In this document: piece by piece, positions 54,268 through 63,299 of the stretch | How the letters are laid out: each line of letters opens with the position of its first letter | Numbering within the stretch: the stretch's first letter is position 1 | DNA from: Sulfurospirillum sp. UBA4058 | Lineage (GTDB): Bacteria > Campylobacterota > Campylobacteria > Campylobacterales > Sulfurospirillaceae | Length of the DNA stretch: 64,000 nt | NCBI GenBank assembly: GCA_002382085.1 | Contig: DFZK01000014.1 | Span: 1 to 64,000, forward strand | Direction: 5' to 3' | The notes under the pieces: generated by a model | What the model saw: the letters and a program-made list of their open reading frames with translations, nothing else | Database searches by the model: none | What the model was told of the DNA's origin: nothing | Made by a program: the position numbers and the translations under genes

Positions 54268-54407
54268 TTTTTACACGCCTTGCGGGCAAAGCCCGAAAGG
54301 CTACGCTTCGCTTTGACTAAAGCTTGCCTCTTGCGAGGCAGAAAAGCCTTATCTAAATTTGAACTTCTTTTACTTTTTACACGCCTTGCGGGCAAAGCCC
54401 GAAAGGC
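54268..54407. repeat. Duplicated 34-bp hairpin element between fba and the PEB4-like gene
   Basis: The 34 bases at 54268-54301 are repeated exactly at 54374-54407. The second copy folds fully: outer arms ACACGCCTT/AAGGCGTGT (54379-54387 and 54403-54411), inner arms CGGGC/GCCCG. The first copy has the inner hairpin, but its right outer arm is diverged. A third hairpin (TGCCTC-TTGC-GAGGCA, 54325-54340) sits between. This looks like a palindromic repeat unit (REP or BIME-like), perhaps also acting as terminator. Confidence 0.8.
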
Positions 54408-54418
54408 GTGTTATCGGA

Positions 54419-55231
54419 CTATTTAGTCGTTACTTTAGCACTTTGGCGTAATTTTTTTGCTTTTTCGGAAACTTGAACACGGAATTTTTCCATTTTCAAA
54501 CCGTTTTCAATATTCGCTTTAACCGTTTCAAACGTTGCTTTTTCAGCCGCTTTCGTATCTTCGACTAAAATAACATGGTATCCGAATTGCGTTTGAACGG
54601 GAACTTTCGTAATTTCGCCTTTTTTAAGCGCAAACGCTGCATCCGCGAAAGGTTTTACCATTTGATTTGCCGCAAACCAACCGAGATCGCCGCCGCCTTG
54701 ACCGCTAGGACCCGTTGATTTTGTGGTCGCAAGTTCGGTAAATTTGTCGACAAGTTTTTGACCGGAAAGACCGTCGAGTTGTTTGATAACGTCTTTGGCT
54801 TCTTCTTCCGTTTTAACGAGGACATGTCGTGCTTTTACGGTTGCCGGTTGCATAAATTTATCGGCATTTTTATCGTAATAGTCTTTAACCTCTTGAGGGC
54901 TTACTTTAACGCCGTCAAAGATTTTTTTCATCCAAACTTCAAGGGCGAGATCGCTCTTAATGCGTTTAAGAGCTTCAGCATAATCTTTGTCTTTTTCTAC
55001 GCCGCTTTTCATCGCTTCGGCAGTTAACAATTTACGCTCGATTGCTTGCTCAACGATTTTTTGTTTTGCATCTTCAGGGAGCGTTTCATATTTTGCGCCT
55101 TGCATTGCGCGCATTAACACCGCGATATCTTGATCCGTTACGTCTTCACCGTTAACGGTTGCGAAAACCGTCGCATTTAAACTCACGCCAAGTACTGCCG
55201 CGGCAATACTACTTAGAATAATTTTTTTCAC
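54419..55231 (-). CDS. peb4: Periplasmic peptidyl-prolyl isomerase/chaperone (PEB4-like)
   Basis: A 270-residue protein. A signal peptide (1-20) is followed by a SurA-like chaperone region and a parvulin domain at about 135-230 (ARHVLVKTEEEAKDVI, GGGDLGWF, QFGYHVILV). It helps outer-membrane proteins fold. Position next to fba and divergent from nth matches Campylobacter peb4. Confidence 0.92.
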   Translation of the reverse strand: MKKIILSSIAAAVLGVSLNATVFATVNGEDVTDQDIAVLMRAMQGAKYETLPEDAKQKIVEQAIERKLLTAEAMKSGVEKDKDYAEALKRIKSDLALEVWMKKIFDGVKVSPQEVKDYYDKNADKFMQPATVKARHVLVKTEEEAKDVIKQLDGLSGQKLVDKFTELATTKSTGPSGQGGGDLGWFAANQMVKPFADAAFALKKGEITKVPVQTQFGYHVILVEDTKAAEKATFETVKANIENGLKMEKFRVQVSEKAKKLRQSAKVTTK

Positions 55232-55356
55232 TCAAGTCCTTTAAGAAAGTTATTGTGGAATTCTATCTAAAATGATATTACGATTTCTTAAATAAAGTGT
55301 TAATTTCAAGGATTAGCGGTATAATTTTTTCAAAAAGAATCAAGGTTTAGGAAATT

Positions 55357-56001
55357 ATGAAAAAAGCCGCCGTTAAAGAGGTTCAAGCGATTAAAGCCTT
55401 TTTTTTAGAGCACTATGCGCAAGCCGTGACGGAATTACGCTATCACTCGTTGTACGAACTTTTAGTTTGCGTTATGCTCTCCGCACAATGTACCGACAAA
55501 CGCGTCAATATCATTACGCCGGAGCTGTTCAAGCATTATCCCGACGTTCACGCTTTGGCACTCGCCGATCTCGAAAACGTTAAGGAGCTTATTCGTTCAT
55601 GTTCGTTTTTTAACAATAAAGCGCAAAACCTCATCAAGATGGCGCAAACCGTTGTGCAAACATACAACGGAGAGATTCCGCTTGATGAAACGCGTTTAAT
55701 GACGTTAGCCGGAGTCGGACAAAAGACGGCGCACGTCGTTATGATCGAATACGCCAAAGCAAACTTAATGGCCGTCGATACGCACGTGTTTCGTGTTGCG
55801 CACCGATTGGGGCTCTCCAACGCTAAAACGGCCGTTAAAACCGAAGAAGAACTCACCAAACTTTTTAAGAACGATTTGGATACGCTCCATCAAGCAATGG
55901 TTCTGTTCGGCAGATACCATTGCAAAGCGATCAAACCGCTTTGCAATACCTGCCTTTTGAAGATTTACTGCAAAAGTAACGAAGGGTTTAAAGCCACTTA
56001 G
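55357..56001 (+). CDS. nth: Endonuclease III
   Basis: A 214-residue DNA glycosylase/AP lyase. The helix-hairpin-helix LAGVGQKTAHVVM, the catalytic Asp in AVDTHVFRVAHRL, and four cysteines at the C-terminus (CKAIKPLCNTCLLKIYC) for a 4Fe-4S cluster are seen. It removes oxidised pyrimidines. It converges on the next gene with a 4-base overlap of the ends. Confidence 0.97.
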   Translation: MKKAAVKEVQAIKAFFLEHYAQAVTELRYHSLYELLVCVMLSAQCTDKRVNIITPELFKHYPDVHALALADLENVKELIRSCSFFNNKAQNLIKMAQTVVQTYNGEIPLDETRLMTLAGVGQKTAHVVMIEYAKANLMAVDTHVFRVAHRLGLSNAKTAVKTEEELTKLFKNDLDTLHQAMVLFGRYHCKAIKPLCNTCLLKIYCKSNEGFKAT

Positions 56002-56561
56002 CCCGTAACCGTGTCGATCCATTTGATCGAACATCCCATAGAAGGGTGTTGAACCTTGGGGGCTTCTTGTTTACTGAAAAGCAACATAATCGCTTCGCGT
56101 AATTCCTCTTCTTTGACGGCGGATTCGTCGCGCCAATTATCATCGATACGTCCGTGGTAATAGAGTTTTTGTTCGGCATCGAATAAAAAGATATCGGGTG
56201 TACATGTCGCACCCAAACTTTGAGCGACTTCTTGCTTTTCGTCAATCAAATACGGGAAAAAGATGCCCATTTCGGCAATTTTATCGCGCATATGTGCCGG
56301 CGAATCTTCCGGATAATTGGGGTGAATGTTCGGATTGATCGCAACGGTCGTAATATCTAATTTTTTCGCAAACTCCGCAACGGCGACGAAACGTTTCCAT
56401 ACCGCGTTGGCGTAAGGACAGTGATTGCACATGACCGCTAGCAAAAAACCGCCTTTACCGAAGAGCGTTTTACTACTCAACCCGTTTCCGTCGGGATCTT
56501 CAAGACTGAAATGTTTAAGCGGCGTACCCAAAGGAATGGGAGCCGATTGAATCAATGCCAT
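55998..56561 (-). CDS. Thioredoxin-family protein (redoxin-like)
   Basis: A 187-residue thioredoxin-fold protein. Active-site region VMCNHCPYANAVWKRF with a CxxC, then TCTPDIFLFD with the cis-Pro. There is no signal peptide, so it is cytoplasmic. It may be a peroxiredoxin-like or thiol reductase. It is coupled to pepD. Confidence 0.85.
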   Translation of the reverse strand: MALIQSAPIPLGTPLKHFSLEDPDGNGLSSKTLFGKGGFLLAVMCNHCPYANAVWKRFVAVAEFAKKLDITTVAINPNIHPNYPEDSPAHMRDKIAEMGIFFPYLIDEKQEVAQSLGATCTPDIFLFDAEQKLYYHGRIDDNWRDESAVKEEELREAIMLLFSKQEAPKVQHPSMGCSIKWIDTVTG

Positions 56562-56564
56562 GCG

Positions 56565-57857
56565 TTAATCCTTGTAAAATAAAATAATTTTTTGAACAAC
56601 CTGCGCAATGCGCTCTACCGAATCCAAATCGCACTCTTCGCGTACCGAGTGGGGATAACGAATCGTAGGTCCGATGGAGACTGCTTCGATTTTTTTCGAT
56701 TGACGGGCGACGAGCTCACCGCATTCAAGTCCTGCATGAATCGCTTTAAAAAGAGCATGCGGGTAAAAAGTATGCATCGCCTCTCGTACGACGTCGGCAA
56801 AAGCACCGACGGAGGGCTTCCATGCTCCATGCCCGCCTTCAAGCTTACATGTAAAGCCAAAACCCTTAAAAAACGCCGTCGTTTCGTTTGCAAGTATAGC
56901 TAAATTTTCATCATCCATAGCACGAATCGAAACATCGACTCTAAGTTCGTTTTGCTTTTGCGCTACGATGCCGAGGTTCATACTGATAGAGGGAATATCC
57001 AAGGTCTTATCCCACGCACGGACACCTTGCGCAAAAGCACCCAAGGCACTCACGATACGATCGCTTTGGGCGAGTGATTGCGTCAAAAGCGTATCTTCAA
57101 GACGACGTACCCGTATGCGAGGATCGGTAATGCCTAAAGGTTGAGAACATGCCACAATCGCCGTAGCACTTTTCGGAATCGCATTTAAACGTTCTCCGCC
57201 TTCGATCGAAACGAGTCGAATCTCTTTTTGATGCAATAATTCGTACGCCAATGCTTTAATCGCCGAGGGGATCGATTTATCGATATCCACACCCGAATGC
57301 CCGCCTAAAAAATCAAACGCATGCACTTCGTAGAACAATGCCTCTTTTTCCAAAGGTTCGTACGTCAATTCCAAGCTTGCATGCAAATCAACGCCTCCGG
57401 CACAGCCGATGTAGATTTCACCCGCTTCTTCCGCATCTAAATTTAAAATATAATCCGATCGTAGCGGCAACGAAAATCCCATTGCGCCTAAAAGCCCAAC
57501 CTCTTCGTCGTTCGTAAAAAGGCATTCCAAGTCGTCGTTACGCTCCATCGCCCAAAACATTATCGCCATGCCCATACCGTTGTCCGCACCGAGCGTCGAT
57601 GCACGTGCTTTGAGTAAAGAGCCTTCTTGATAAAGCACAATCGGATCGGTATTGCCGATACACACCATATCGTAATGCGCTTGTAAACAAACGCGCGGCG
57701 TTCCTTTAACGCATAAAACGTTACCGCTAACGTCTTCTTGCACTAAATAGCCCAAATCGGACGCAAAATCTTTAATAAAATTCTTCATTTTTTCGGTACG
57801 GTAACTGCATCGGGGAACCGCACTAATCGCTTTAAAATGTTCTAAAATCGCTTGCAT
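56565..57857 (-). CDS. pepD: Aminoacyl-histidine dipeptidase (PepD)
   Basis: A 430-residue M20 metallopeptidase of the cytosolic Xaa-His dipeptidase type. LQAHYDMVC carries the first zinc His and Asp, ADNGMGMA the bridging Asp, TNDEEVGLLGA the catalytic Glu, and HAGLECGEL the last ligand region. Two adjacent ATGs exist; the second has AAGGG at better spacing. Confidence 0.93.
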   Translation of the reverse strand: MQAILEHFKAISAVPRCSYRTEKMKNFIKDFASDLGYLVQEDVSGNVLCVKGTPRVCLQAHYDMVCIGNTDPIVLYQEGSLLKARASTLGADNGMGMAIMFWAMERNDDLECLFTNDEEVGLLGAMGFSLPLRSDYILNLDAEEAGEIYIGCAGGVDLHASLELTYEPLEKEALFYEVHAFDFLGGHSGVDIDKSIPSAIKALAYELLHQKEIRLVSIEGGERLNAIPKSATAIVACSQPLGITDPRIRVRRLEDTLLTQSLAQSDRIVSALGAFAQGVRAWDKTLDIPSISMNLGIVAQKQNELRVDVSIRAMDDENLAILANETTAFFKGFGFTCKLEGGHGAWKPSVGAFADVVREAMHTFYPHALFKAIHAGLECGELVARQSKKIEAVSIGPTIRYPHSVREECDLDSVERIAQVVQKIILFYKD

Positions 57858-57902
57858 CATGACCCTTGAAAAATTAATCGTCGAAATGGTATTATACCCC
57901 TC

Positions 57903-58121
57903 ATGAAAACAATATTAATCCTTTTACCTCTTTTTCTTTTTCAAGGATGCCTCTATTTTAACGATCGCGGCGTATCGGGAAGATACTATAACGATTGTAA
58001 AGAATACTACGATTCAATGGGCGTCTACCACAAAACGTGCGACGAAAATATCGTGGATTATAAAACCGTCACCGACGGCGTGGGTAAAGGCGTCGATAAA
58101 ACCAAAAGTCTTTTTGAATAA
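57903..58121 (+). CDS. Small lipoprotein
   Basis: A 72-residue protein. The signal peptide ends in the lipobox LFQGC (Cys16). The mature part has a few aromatic residues (YYNDCKEYYDSMG) and no family I recognise. It ends within the cmoB start region, sharing a 1-base stop-start overlap (TAATG). Confidence 0.82.
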   Translation: MKTILILLPLFLFQGCLYFNDRGVSGRYYNDCKEYYDSMGVYHKTCDENIVDYKTVTDGVGKGVDKTKSLFE

Positions 58122-59023
58122 TGTCTGCTTTGGATACGATTCGCCAAGAGCGCCTCGCTTGGCTTGAGTGGAAAGATATTAAGCCGATGCGAGAAGCGCT
58201 CTCTTTTCTTCCGCAGTTTCAAACGTTACATGTAACGCTTGAAGATTGCATTCGCGTCGATGACGCTTCCCTCTCTTCAGAGGTGCGAAATCTCGTTCAA
58301 GAGTGCGCTAAGAAGCTCATGCCGTGGCGAAAAGGACCGTTTCAACTTTTCGATACCTTCATCGATACCGAATGGCAAAGCTTTATCAAATACAATCTTT
58401 TAGAACCTCATTTTAATCTCGAAGGTAAAATCGTCGGCGACATCGGTTGTAACAACGGTTATTATCTGTTTCGTATGCTGGCGCAAAAACCCCAAAAATT
58501 GGTCGGATTCGACCCTTCCGCTTTGTATAAAACCCAATTTGACTTTATCAATCGTTTTGTCCAAAGCGACATCGTCTACGAAATGCTCGGCGTCGAGCAC
58601 CTTCCCATGTACGAGCATCGCTTCGATACCCTTTTTTGCTTAGGCGTTTTGTACCATCGAAGCGACCCGATTCAAACCCTCAAGTCCCTGTATCAAGGAT
58701 TGAATCAAGGAGGCGAACTCTTCTTGGATACTTTTATGATCGACGGAGAGAGTCCCGTGGCACTCGCTCCTGCACATACCTATTCTAAAATCCCCAACGT
58801 CTATTTCGTTCCGACGGTTCAAGCCCTTTTCAATTGGCTCGAACGCGCGAAATTTAAAGACGCGGAAGTCTTGGAAATCAAAGTCACCGATACGAACGAA
58901 CAACGTAAAACCGAGTGGATTTTCGGCGAAAGTTTGGAACAGTTTTTAGATCCTCAAGATCCGAGTCGAACGATAGAAGGCTATCCCGCGCCTAAACGCG
59001 TCTACGTTAAAGCAAAACGTTAA
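58121..59023 (+). CDS. cmoB: tRNA U34 carboxymethyltransferase
   Basis: A 300-residue SAM-like methyltransferase. WRKGPF, DTEWQSFIKY, GDIGCNNGYYLFRM (carboxy-SAM binding) and LGVLYHRSDP are CmoB signatures. It transfers a carboxymethyl group to 5-hydroxyuridine at the tRNA wobble position. A TTACATGTAA copy at 58226 encodes LHV. Confidence 0.96.
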   Translation: MSALDTIRQERLAWLEWKDIKPMREALSFLPQFQTLHVTLEDCIRVDDASLSSEVRNLVQECAKKLMPWRKGPFQLFDTFIDTEWQSFIKYNLLEPHFNLEGKIVGDIGCNNGYYLFRMLAQKPQKLVGFDPSALYKTQFDFINRFVQSDIVYEMLGVEHLPMYEHRFDTLFCLGVLYHRSDPIQTLKSLYQGLNQGGELFLDTFMIDGESPVALAPAHTYSKIPNVYFVPTVQALFNWLERAKFKDAEVLEIKVTDTNEQRKTEWIFGESLEQFLDPQDPSRTIEGYPAPKRVYVKAKR

Positions 59024-59065
59024 AACGCCGATTTGTCTTTCATAATTTTAGAGCAAGGATGCTAG

Positions 59066-59617
59066 ATGGGAAAGAATAAGTTAGGACTCGTCAAAGAGAT
59101 GATCGAAAATACGGCGGCATACGACGATATAGCGTCCGAAGATGCAACCGACGAGTCAATGCTCGATGAAAACGTCATCGATTTCCACGAAGGACTGAAA
59201 ACCCATCAAAAGATCAAAAATGCCTACGTCGGGTCTCTAAGCGCACTCTCCAAGAACAGTGCTAAAGTCGTCTTTCAAACCACCTACGAAATGGCGGTCG
59301 ACGATTTAGGCTTAGTGCATAACGGCTTTATTTTCGGTGCGGCGGAGTATGCCGCCGTTGCGGCAATTAACGAAGCCAATCTCGTTATTATCGGATGTCG
59401 CTCGAAATTTTTTGCACCTGCCCGCGTCGGTGATATTATCTCGTTTGAAGCCAAAGGCAGATTTGAAGAAGCGCGCAAACGTGAAGTCAAAGTCATCGGT
59501 ATCATCAACGAAATCAAAGTGTTTGAAGGCGTTTTTCAAGCCGTTTTACTCGAACACCATATTTTAGAGACGAAATTAGACGATTTGCAAGCCAATCTCG
59601 CTAAAGAATTTGCTTAA
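59066..59617 (+). CDS. Hotdog-fold thioesterase (PaaI-like)
   Basis: A 183-residue protein. An acidic N-terminal extension (~50 residues) precedes a hotdog domain with LVHNGFIFGAAEYAAVAAIN, the PaaI-type active-site helix. Substrate, probably an acyl-CoA, is unknown. It starts 43 bases after cmoB. Confidence 0.82.
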   Translation: MGKNKLGLVKEMIENTAAYDDIASEDATDESMLDENVIDFHEGLKTHQKIKNAYVGSLSALSKNSAKVVFQTTYEMAVDDLGLVHNGFIFGAAEYAAVAAINEANLVIIGCRSKFFAPARVGDIISFEAKGRFEEARKREVKVIGIINEIKVFEGVFQAVLLEHHILETKLDDLQANLAKEFA

Positions 59618-60207
59618 AAAGAGTCCAACCAATACGGTATATTCTGCTGTTCGGCTTTGACACTGGTTTTTTCGCCGTGTCCGGGAAAAATTTCCCAATC
59701 GTCTTTAAGCGTTAAAAATTGCTCTAAACTGTGTCGCATTTGCGAAGCGTCGCTGTAAGGAAAATCGTACCGACCGATGGATCGACGAAAAATAAAATCC
59801 CCGCTAAAAAGTTTATCAGCAATACGAATCATACTGCATCCCGGCGTATGTCCCGGGCAATGTAAAAACGTGACGTCGATGCCCTCTATCGTAAAGCTTT
59901 GGTCACCCACGACTTCCACGTCGGCTTTTGATGAAGGCGTACCTTGTAAAAAAGGATCGTTTTCAAGCATAAAGCAATCGTCTTTGGGCGCATAAATCGG
60001 TATGCCGAATCTCTTAACCAATGCGGCGTTACTCCAAACGTGATCGAAATGACCGTGCGTATTTAAAACGGCGACCGGATGCGTTACGTTACGTTCTACC
60101 CAAGCAAATGCATCGACGCCCGGATCGATAATCAGTTCTTTATCGTTGCTCCTGACGATGTAACAGTTCGTTCCGTACGCGCCGCATGCGCGATGCATTA
60201 TCTCCAT
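59614..60207 (-). CDS. MBL-fold metallo-hydrolase (glyoxalase II-like)
   Basis: A 197-residue metallo-beta-lactamase-fold protein. THGHFDH is the HxHxDH motif, HCPGHTPGC the next His, and SGDFIFRRSIGR and FPGHGEKTS complete the two-metal site. Such small enzymes hydrolyse thioesters. The ATG at 60207 follows GAAGGATCG; an upstream in-frame start is less likely. Confidence 0.92.
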   Translation of the reverse strand: MEIMHRACGAYGTNCYIVRSNDKELIIDPGVDAFAWVERNVTHPVAVLNTHGHFDHVWSNAALVKRFGIPIYAPKDDCFMLENDPFLQGTPSSKADVEVVGDQSFTIEGIDVTFLHCPGHTPGCSMIRIADKLFSGDFIFRRSIGRYDFPYSDASQMRHSLEQFLTLKDDWEIFPGHGEKTSVKAEQQNIPYWLDSF

Positions 60208-60332
60208 AATCGATCCTTCCGAGATGACAATTTTTAAAAAGTGTAACATAACTCTTCTTGGATTTCTTTTGAAGCTTAAAAGAATGCATTAATTTTATCT
60301 TGTGTATAATTAGTCGACTTAGGCGTGCGCGC

Positions 60333-60342
60333 TTACATGTAA
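60333..60342. repeat. TTACATGTAA palindrome in the nadE leader
   Basis: An intergenic exact copy in GCTTACATGTAAGTC, 79 bases before the nadE ATG, in the gap between divergent MBL hydrolase and nadE genes. It is one of the few copies that sit at a promoter-like place. Confidence 0.85.
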
Positions 60343-60420
60343 GTCTAAGCCGCTATGCAAAGACAAAGAGTTCCGCAAAACCTTAGAGAGTCGTTGCTTA
60401 CATTTTGTAAAGGTCGTAGT

Positions 60421-61188
60421 ATGAACAAATATGAAAAAATCGAAGCTTACTTGGTTCAATTTTTGAAAGACGAAGTTGCCAAAGCGGGATTTTCCAAAGT
60501 CGTTTTAGGCATTAGCGGCGGCGTAGATTCGGCCGTAGTGGCTCTTTTAGCACGTCAAGCGTTTCCCAACGCTCTGTTAGGGCTCATGCTTCCGGCTTCC
60601 ACGTCCAGCAATGCCAGCATCGAACATGCAAGCGAGTTATGCGAAAAATTCGGTATTCGTTATGAAAAAATTCCCGTAGGTCCCTTGGTAGATACGTACT
60701 TTAACCGTCATCCCGACGCTTCGAAACTTCGTATCGGAAATTTTAGCGCACGTATGCGAATGTCCGTTTTATACGATATTTCCGCACGTGAAAACGCGCT
60801 TGTTTTGGGTACGGGAAATAAAAGCGAAATTCTTTTAGGATACGGTACGATTTTCGGCGACTTGGCATGCGCAATCAACCCCATCGGGAATCTTTACAAA
60901 ACGGAAATTTTTGAATTGGCGCACCATTTAGGCGTCCCCGATTCTATCTTAAACAAAGCCCCTTCCGCCGATTTATGGGAAGACCAAAGCGACGAGGGAG
61001 AGTTTGGTTTTACCTATGCTCAAATCGACAAAGTCCTTTTTGCGCATATCGAAGAGAAGAAAGATAAACATGCGCTCATCGCACTCGGATTTGAACGTGA
61101 ACTCGTCGAAATGACCCTCAATCGTATCGAAAGCAATCGTTTTAAAGGTAAACTTCCCACTATCGCTGATTTACATAGCGTCAAATAA
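60421..61188 (+). CDS. nadE: NAD synthetase (ammonia-dependent type)
   Basis: A 255-residue N-type ATP pyrophosphatase. SGGVDSAVVALLAR is the P-loop, and GTGNKSEILLGYGTIFGD and KAPSADLWEDQSDE follow. There is no glutaminase domain, so it uses ammonia. The ATG at 60421 follows AAAGG by about 7 bases. lpxK is nearby, as in Campylobacter. Confidence 0.97.
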   Translation: MNKYEKIEAYLVQFLKDEVAKAGFSKVVLGISGGVDSAVVALLARQAFPNALLGLMLPASTSSNASIEHASELCEKFGIRYEKIPVGPLVDTYFNRHPDASKLRIGNFSARMRMSVLYDISARENALVLGTGNKSEILLGYGTIFGDLACAINPIGNLYKTEIFELAHHLGVPDSILNKAPSADLWEDQSDEGEFGFTYAQIDKVLFAHIEEKKDKHALIALGFERELVEMTLNRIESNRFKGKLPTIADLHSVK

Positions 61189-61197
61189 AGGACTATT

Positions 61198-62331
61198 ATG
61201 AAAGAAATACCGTTTTACAAGCCTTATATCGATCAACGCGAGCGTTCTTTAATCAACGAAGTCTTGGATTTGGAAAAAGCGAACAAAGTCGAAACGCTTG
61301 AAAAAGAGTTTATCAAGTATATCGATTGCGGCGATGCGATTTCGACCGTAAACGGTACGGCGGCGATGCATCTTGCTATGTGTGCGTTGGATCTCAAGCG
61401 CGGCGATAAAATCATCTGTTCGGTCAACGCTTTTCCTTCCGTAGCCGAAGTCGTACGTCACTTTGACGCCGAACCGATTTTTGTCGATATCGACAAAGAC
61501 GATTTTAACATCGACGTCGATCAATTGGAAAGCGTTCTTAAAAACAACAAAGCTAAAAAACTTAAAGGTGCGTTTATCAGCCATATCGCCGGTCAGCCTG
61601 CCGATATGAACCGTATTTACGAATTGGCGCGCCATTACGACATTAAAATCGTCGAAGACGCAACCGCCGCACTCGGAGCAACGTACGATAAGAAAAAAAT
61701 AGGCTCTCTTGAAGCAGACATTACCGTTTTTCGTTTCAATCCGCAATCCAATTACTCCGTTTCCAGTGCCGGTATTATGACGACCAAAGACGAAGAACTC
61801 AGCCGCCGCGCACGTCTTTTGCGTAACCATGCGATCGTCAGCGAAGGTTGGGACAAATTCGGTAACATCGGCTACGTTTACGACGTCGTCGATATCGGAC
61901 TTAAATACGATCTTAATGAACTCAATGCCGCTTTTGCGATCGGTCAGTTGGAAAAAAACAACGATTTTATCGAACGCAGAATGGAAATTGCCGATATTTA
62001 CAACCGTGAGCTTGCTTCGTGCCCGCACGTGAGCACTCCGGTCAAAAAACGCGACCATATTTACACGCAATACATCATTAAAATCGATAAAAACCGCGAC
62101 AATTTTGCTCGTGAATTGAAAGACAAAGGCATTTATACGGGACTTCATTTTATTCCCTTGCATCTTTTAAGCTACTACAAACACAAATACAATTTACGGG
62201 TAAACGATTTTCCAAAAGCCCTCAGTAACTATCAGCAAATTCTCTCTTTGCCGATCTATTCAAGCCTCAGCGACAAAGAGGTTTTACACGTGTGCGAACA
62301 GATCAAAGAAATTGCTAAAAACCGTGTTTAA
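61198..62331 (+). CDS. DegT/DnrJ/EryC1-family protein lacking the PLP lysine
   Basis: A 377-residue protein with the sugar-aminotransferase fold: NGTAAMHLAM near residue 55 for phosphate binding, VEDATAALGA with the PLP-stacking Asp, and LRNHAIVSEGWDKFG. Where family members have the Schiff-base lysine (FYPTKN), this protein reads FRFNPQSN, with Ser184 in that place. It may be a non-transaminase, for instance a dehydratase like ColD (His at this place), or use no PLP at all. It is inserted between nadE and lpxK, neighbours in Campylobacter, and has host-like CpG content. Confidence 0.85.
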   Translation: MKEIPFYKPYIDQRERSLINEVLDLEKANKVETLEKEFIKYIDCGDAISTVNGTAAMHLAMCALDLKRGDKIICSVNAFPSVAEVVRHFDAEPIFVDIDKDDFNIDVDQLESVLKNNKAKKLKGAFISHIAGQPADMNRIYELARHYDIKIVEDATAALGATYDKKKIGSLEADITVFRFNPQSNYSVSSAGIMTTKDEELSRRARLLRNHAIVSEGWDKFGNIGYVYDVVDIGLKYDLNELNAAFAIGQLEKNNDFIERRMEIADIYNRELASCPHVSTPVKKRDHIYTQYIIKIDKNRDNFARELKDKGIYTGLHFIPLHLLSYYKHKYNLRVNDFPKALSNYQQILSLPIYSSLSDKEVLHVCEQIKEIAKNRV

Positions 62332-63262
62332 AAACCCGAAGTTCGTTTTATGGGTAGAAGAGTATCTTTTCTACCCGCATACGTTAAGCCATAAACTCCT
62401 CTCTTATGCTCTTTTACCGATTAGTTTTCTTTACTGTGCGATAACCCTTTTTAAACGTTATCGAGGGAAAAAGAAACGACTGAGTTTCGGTATTCCGATT
62501 ATTAGCGTCGGTAATTTAACCCTCGGGGGCAACGGAAAAACGCCTTTTTGCATTACGCTGGCGCAACAGTATGAAAATGTTGCCGTCATTTTGCGAGGAT
62601 ACGGAAGAAAATCGCACGGTATGCTTGTCGTAAGCGATCGCGGGCAAATGATGTGCGATGCGATGGCAAGCGGCGATGAAGCGATGTTGTATGCCAAAGC
62701 CTTGCCCGACGCTACCGTCATCGTCAGCGAAGACCGCGTTGAGGCGATTCGCCTTGCGAAGAAAAAAGGGGCAAAACTCATCTTTTTAGACGACGGTTTT
62801 TCCAAAAGCCACATCGCTAAAATCGATATTTTGATGAAACCCAATCCTGAACCGATCAATTCGTTTTGCCTTCCGAGCGGACCGTATCGAGAACCTCGTT
62901 TTTTATATCAAAAAGCCGATCTGATTATTAGTGAAGGCGTTGATTTTCTCCGTCGCGTCGAGGTTGTTGCTCCGACATGCAAAATGCTATTGGTCACCGC
63001 CATTTCCAAACCGAGCCGTTTAGACGCTTACCTTCCCGATAACGTTATCGGCAAAGTGGCTTTTCCGGATCATTACATGTACACGGAAAAAGAGCTTGAA
63101 ACACTCCTACACGCGTATCAAGCAACATCGATACTGACGACGCAAAAAGACGCCGTCAAGATGGCGACGTTTGATCTACCGCTTTCTATTTTAAAACTCG
63201 ACATCGACATCTTCCCCGAAACGCTGACAAAAATCAACGCACTTTTAGCTCCTAAACGCTAA
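62312..63262 (+). CDS. lpxK: Tetraacyldisaccharide 4'-kinase
   Basis: A 316-residue membrane-associated kinase. The P-loop is LTLGGNGKTPF, and ILRGYGRKSHG and LIFLDDGFSKSHI follow. It phosphorylates the lipid A disaccharide. The start is not certain: TTG 62312, overlapping the previous gene by 20 bases, or GTG 62324. No good ribosome-binding site favours either. Confidence 0.93.
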   Translation: MLKTVFKNPKFVLWVEEYLFYPHTLSHKLLSYALLPISFLYCAITLFKRYRGKKKRLSFGIPIISVGNLTLGGNGKTPFCITLAQQYENVAVILRGYGRKSHGMLVVSDRGQMMCDAMASGDEAMLYAKALPDATVIVSEDRVEAIRLAKKKGAKLIFLDDGFSKSHIAKIDILMKPNPEPINSFCLPSGPYREPRFLYQKADLIISEGVDFLRRVEVVAPTCKMLLVTAISKPSRLDAYLPDNVIGKVAFPDHYMYTEKELETLLHAYQATSILTTQKDAVKMATFDLPLSILKLDIDIFPETLTKINALLAPKR

Positions 63263-63299
63263 AATAAACCCTCTGAAATTGTCCCCAAAGGATACGAAC

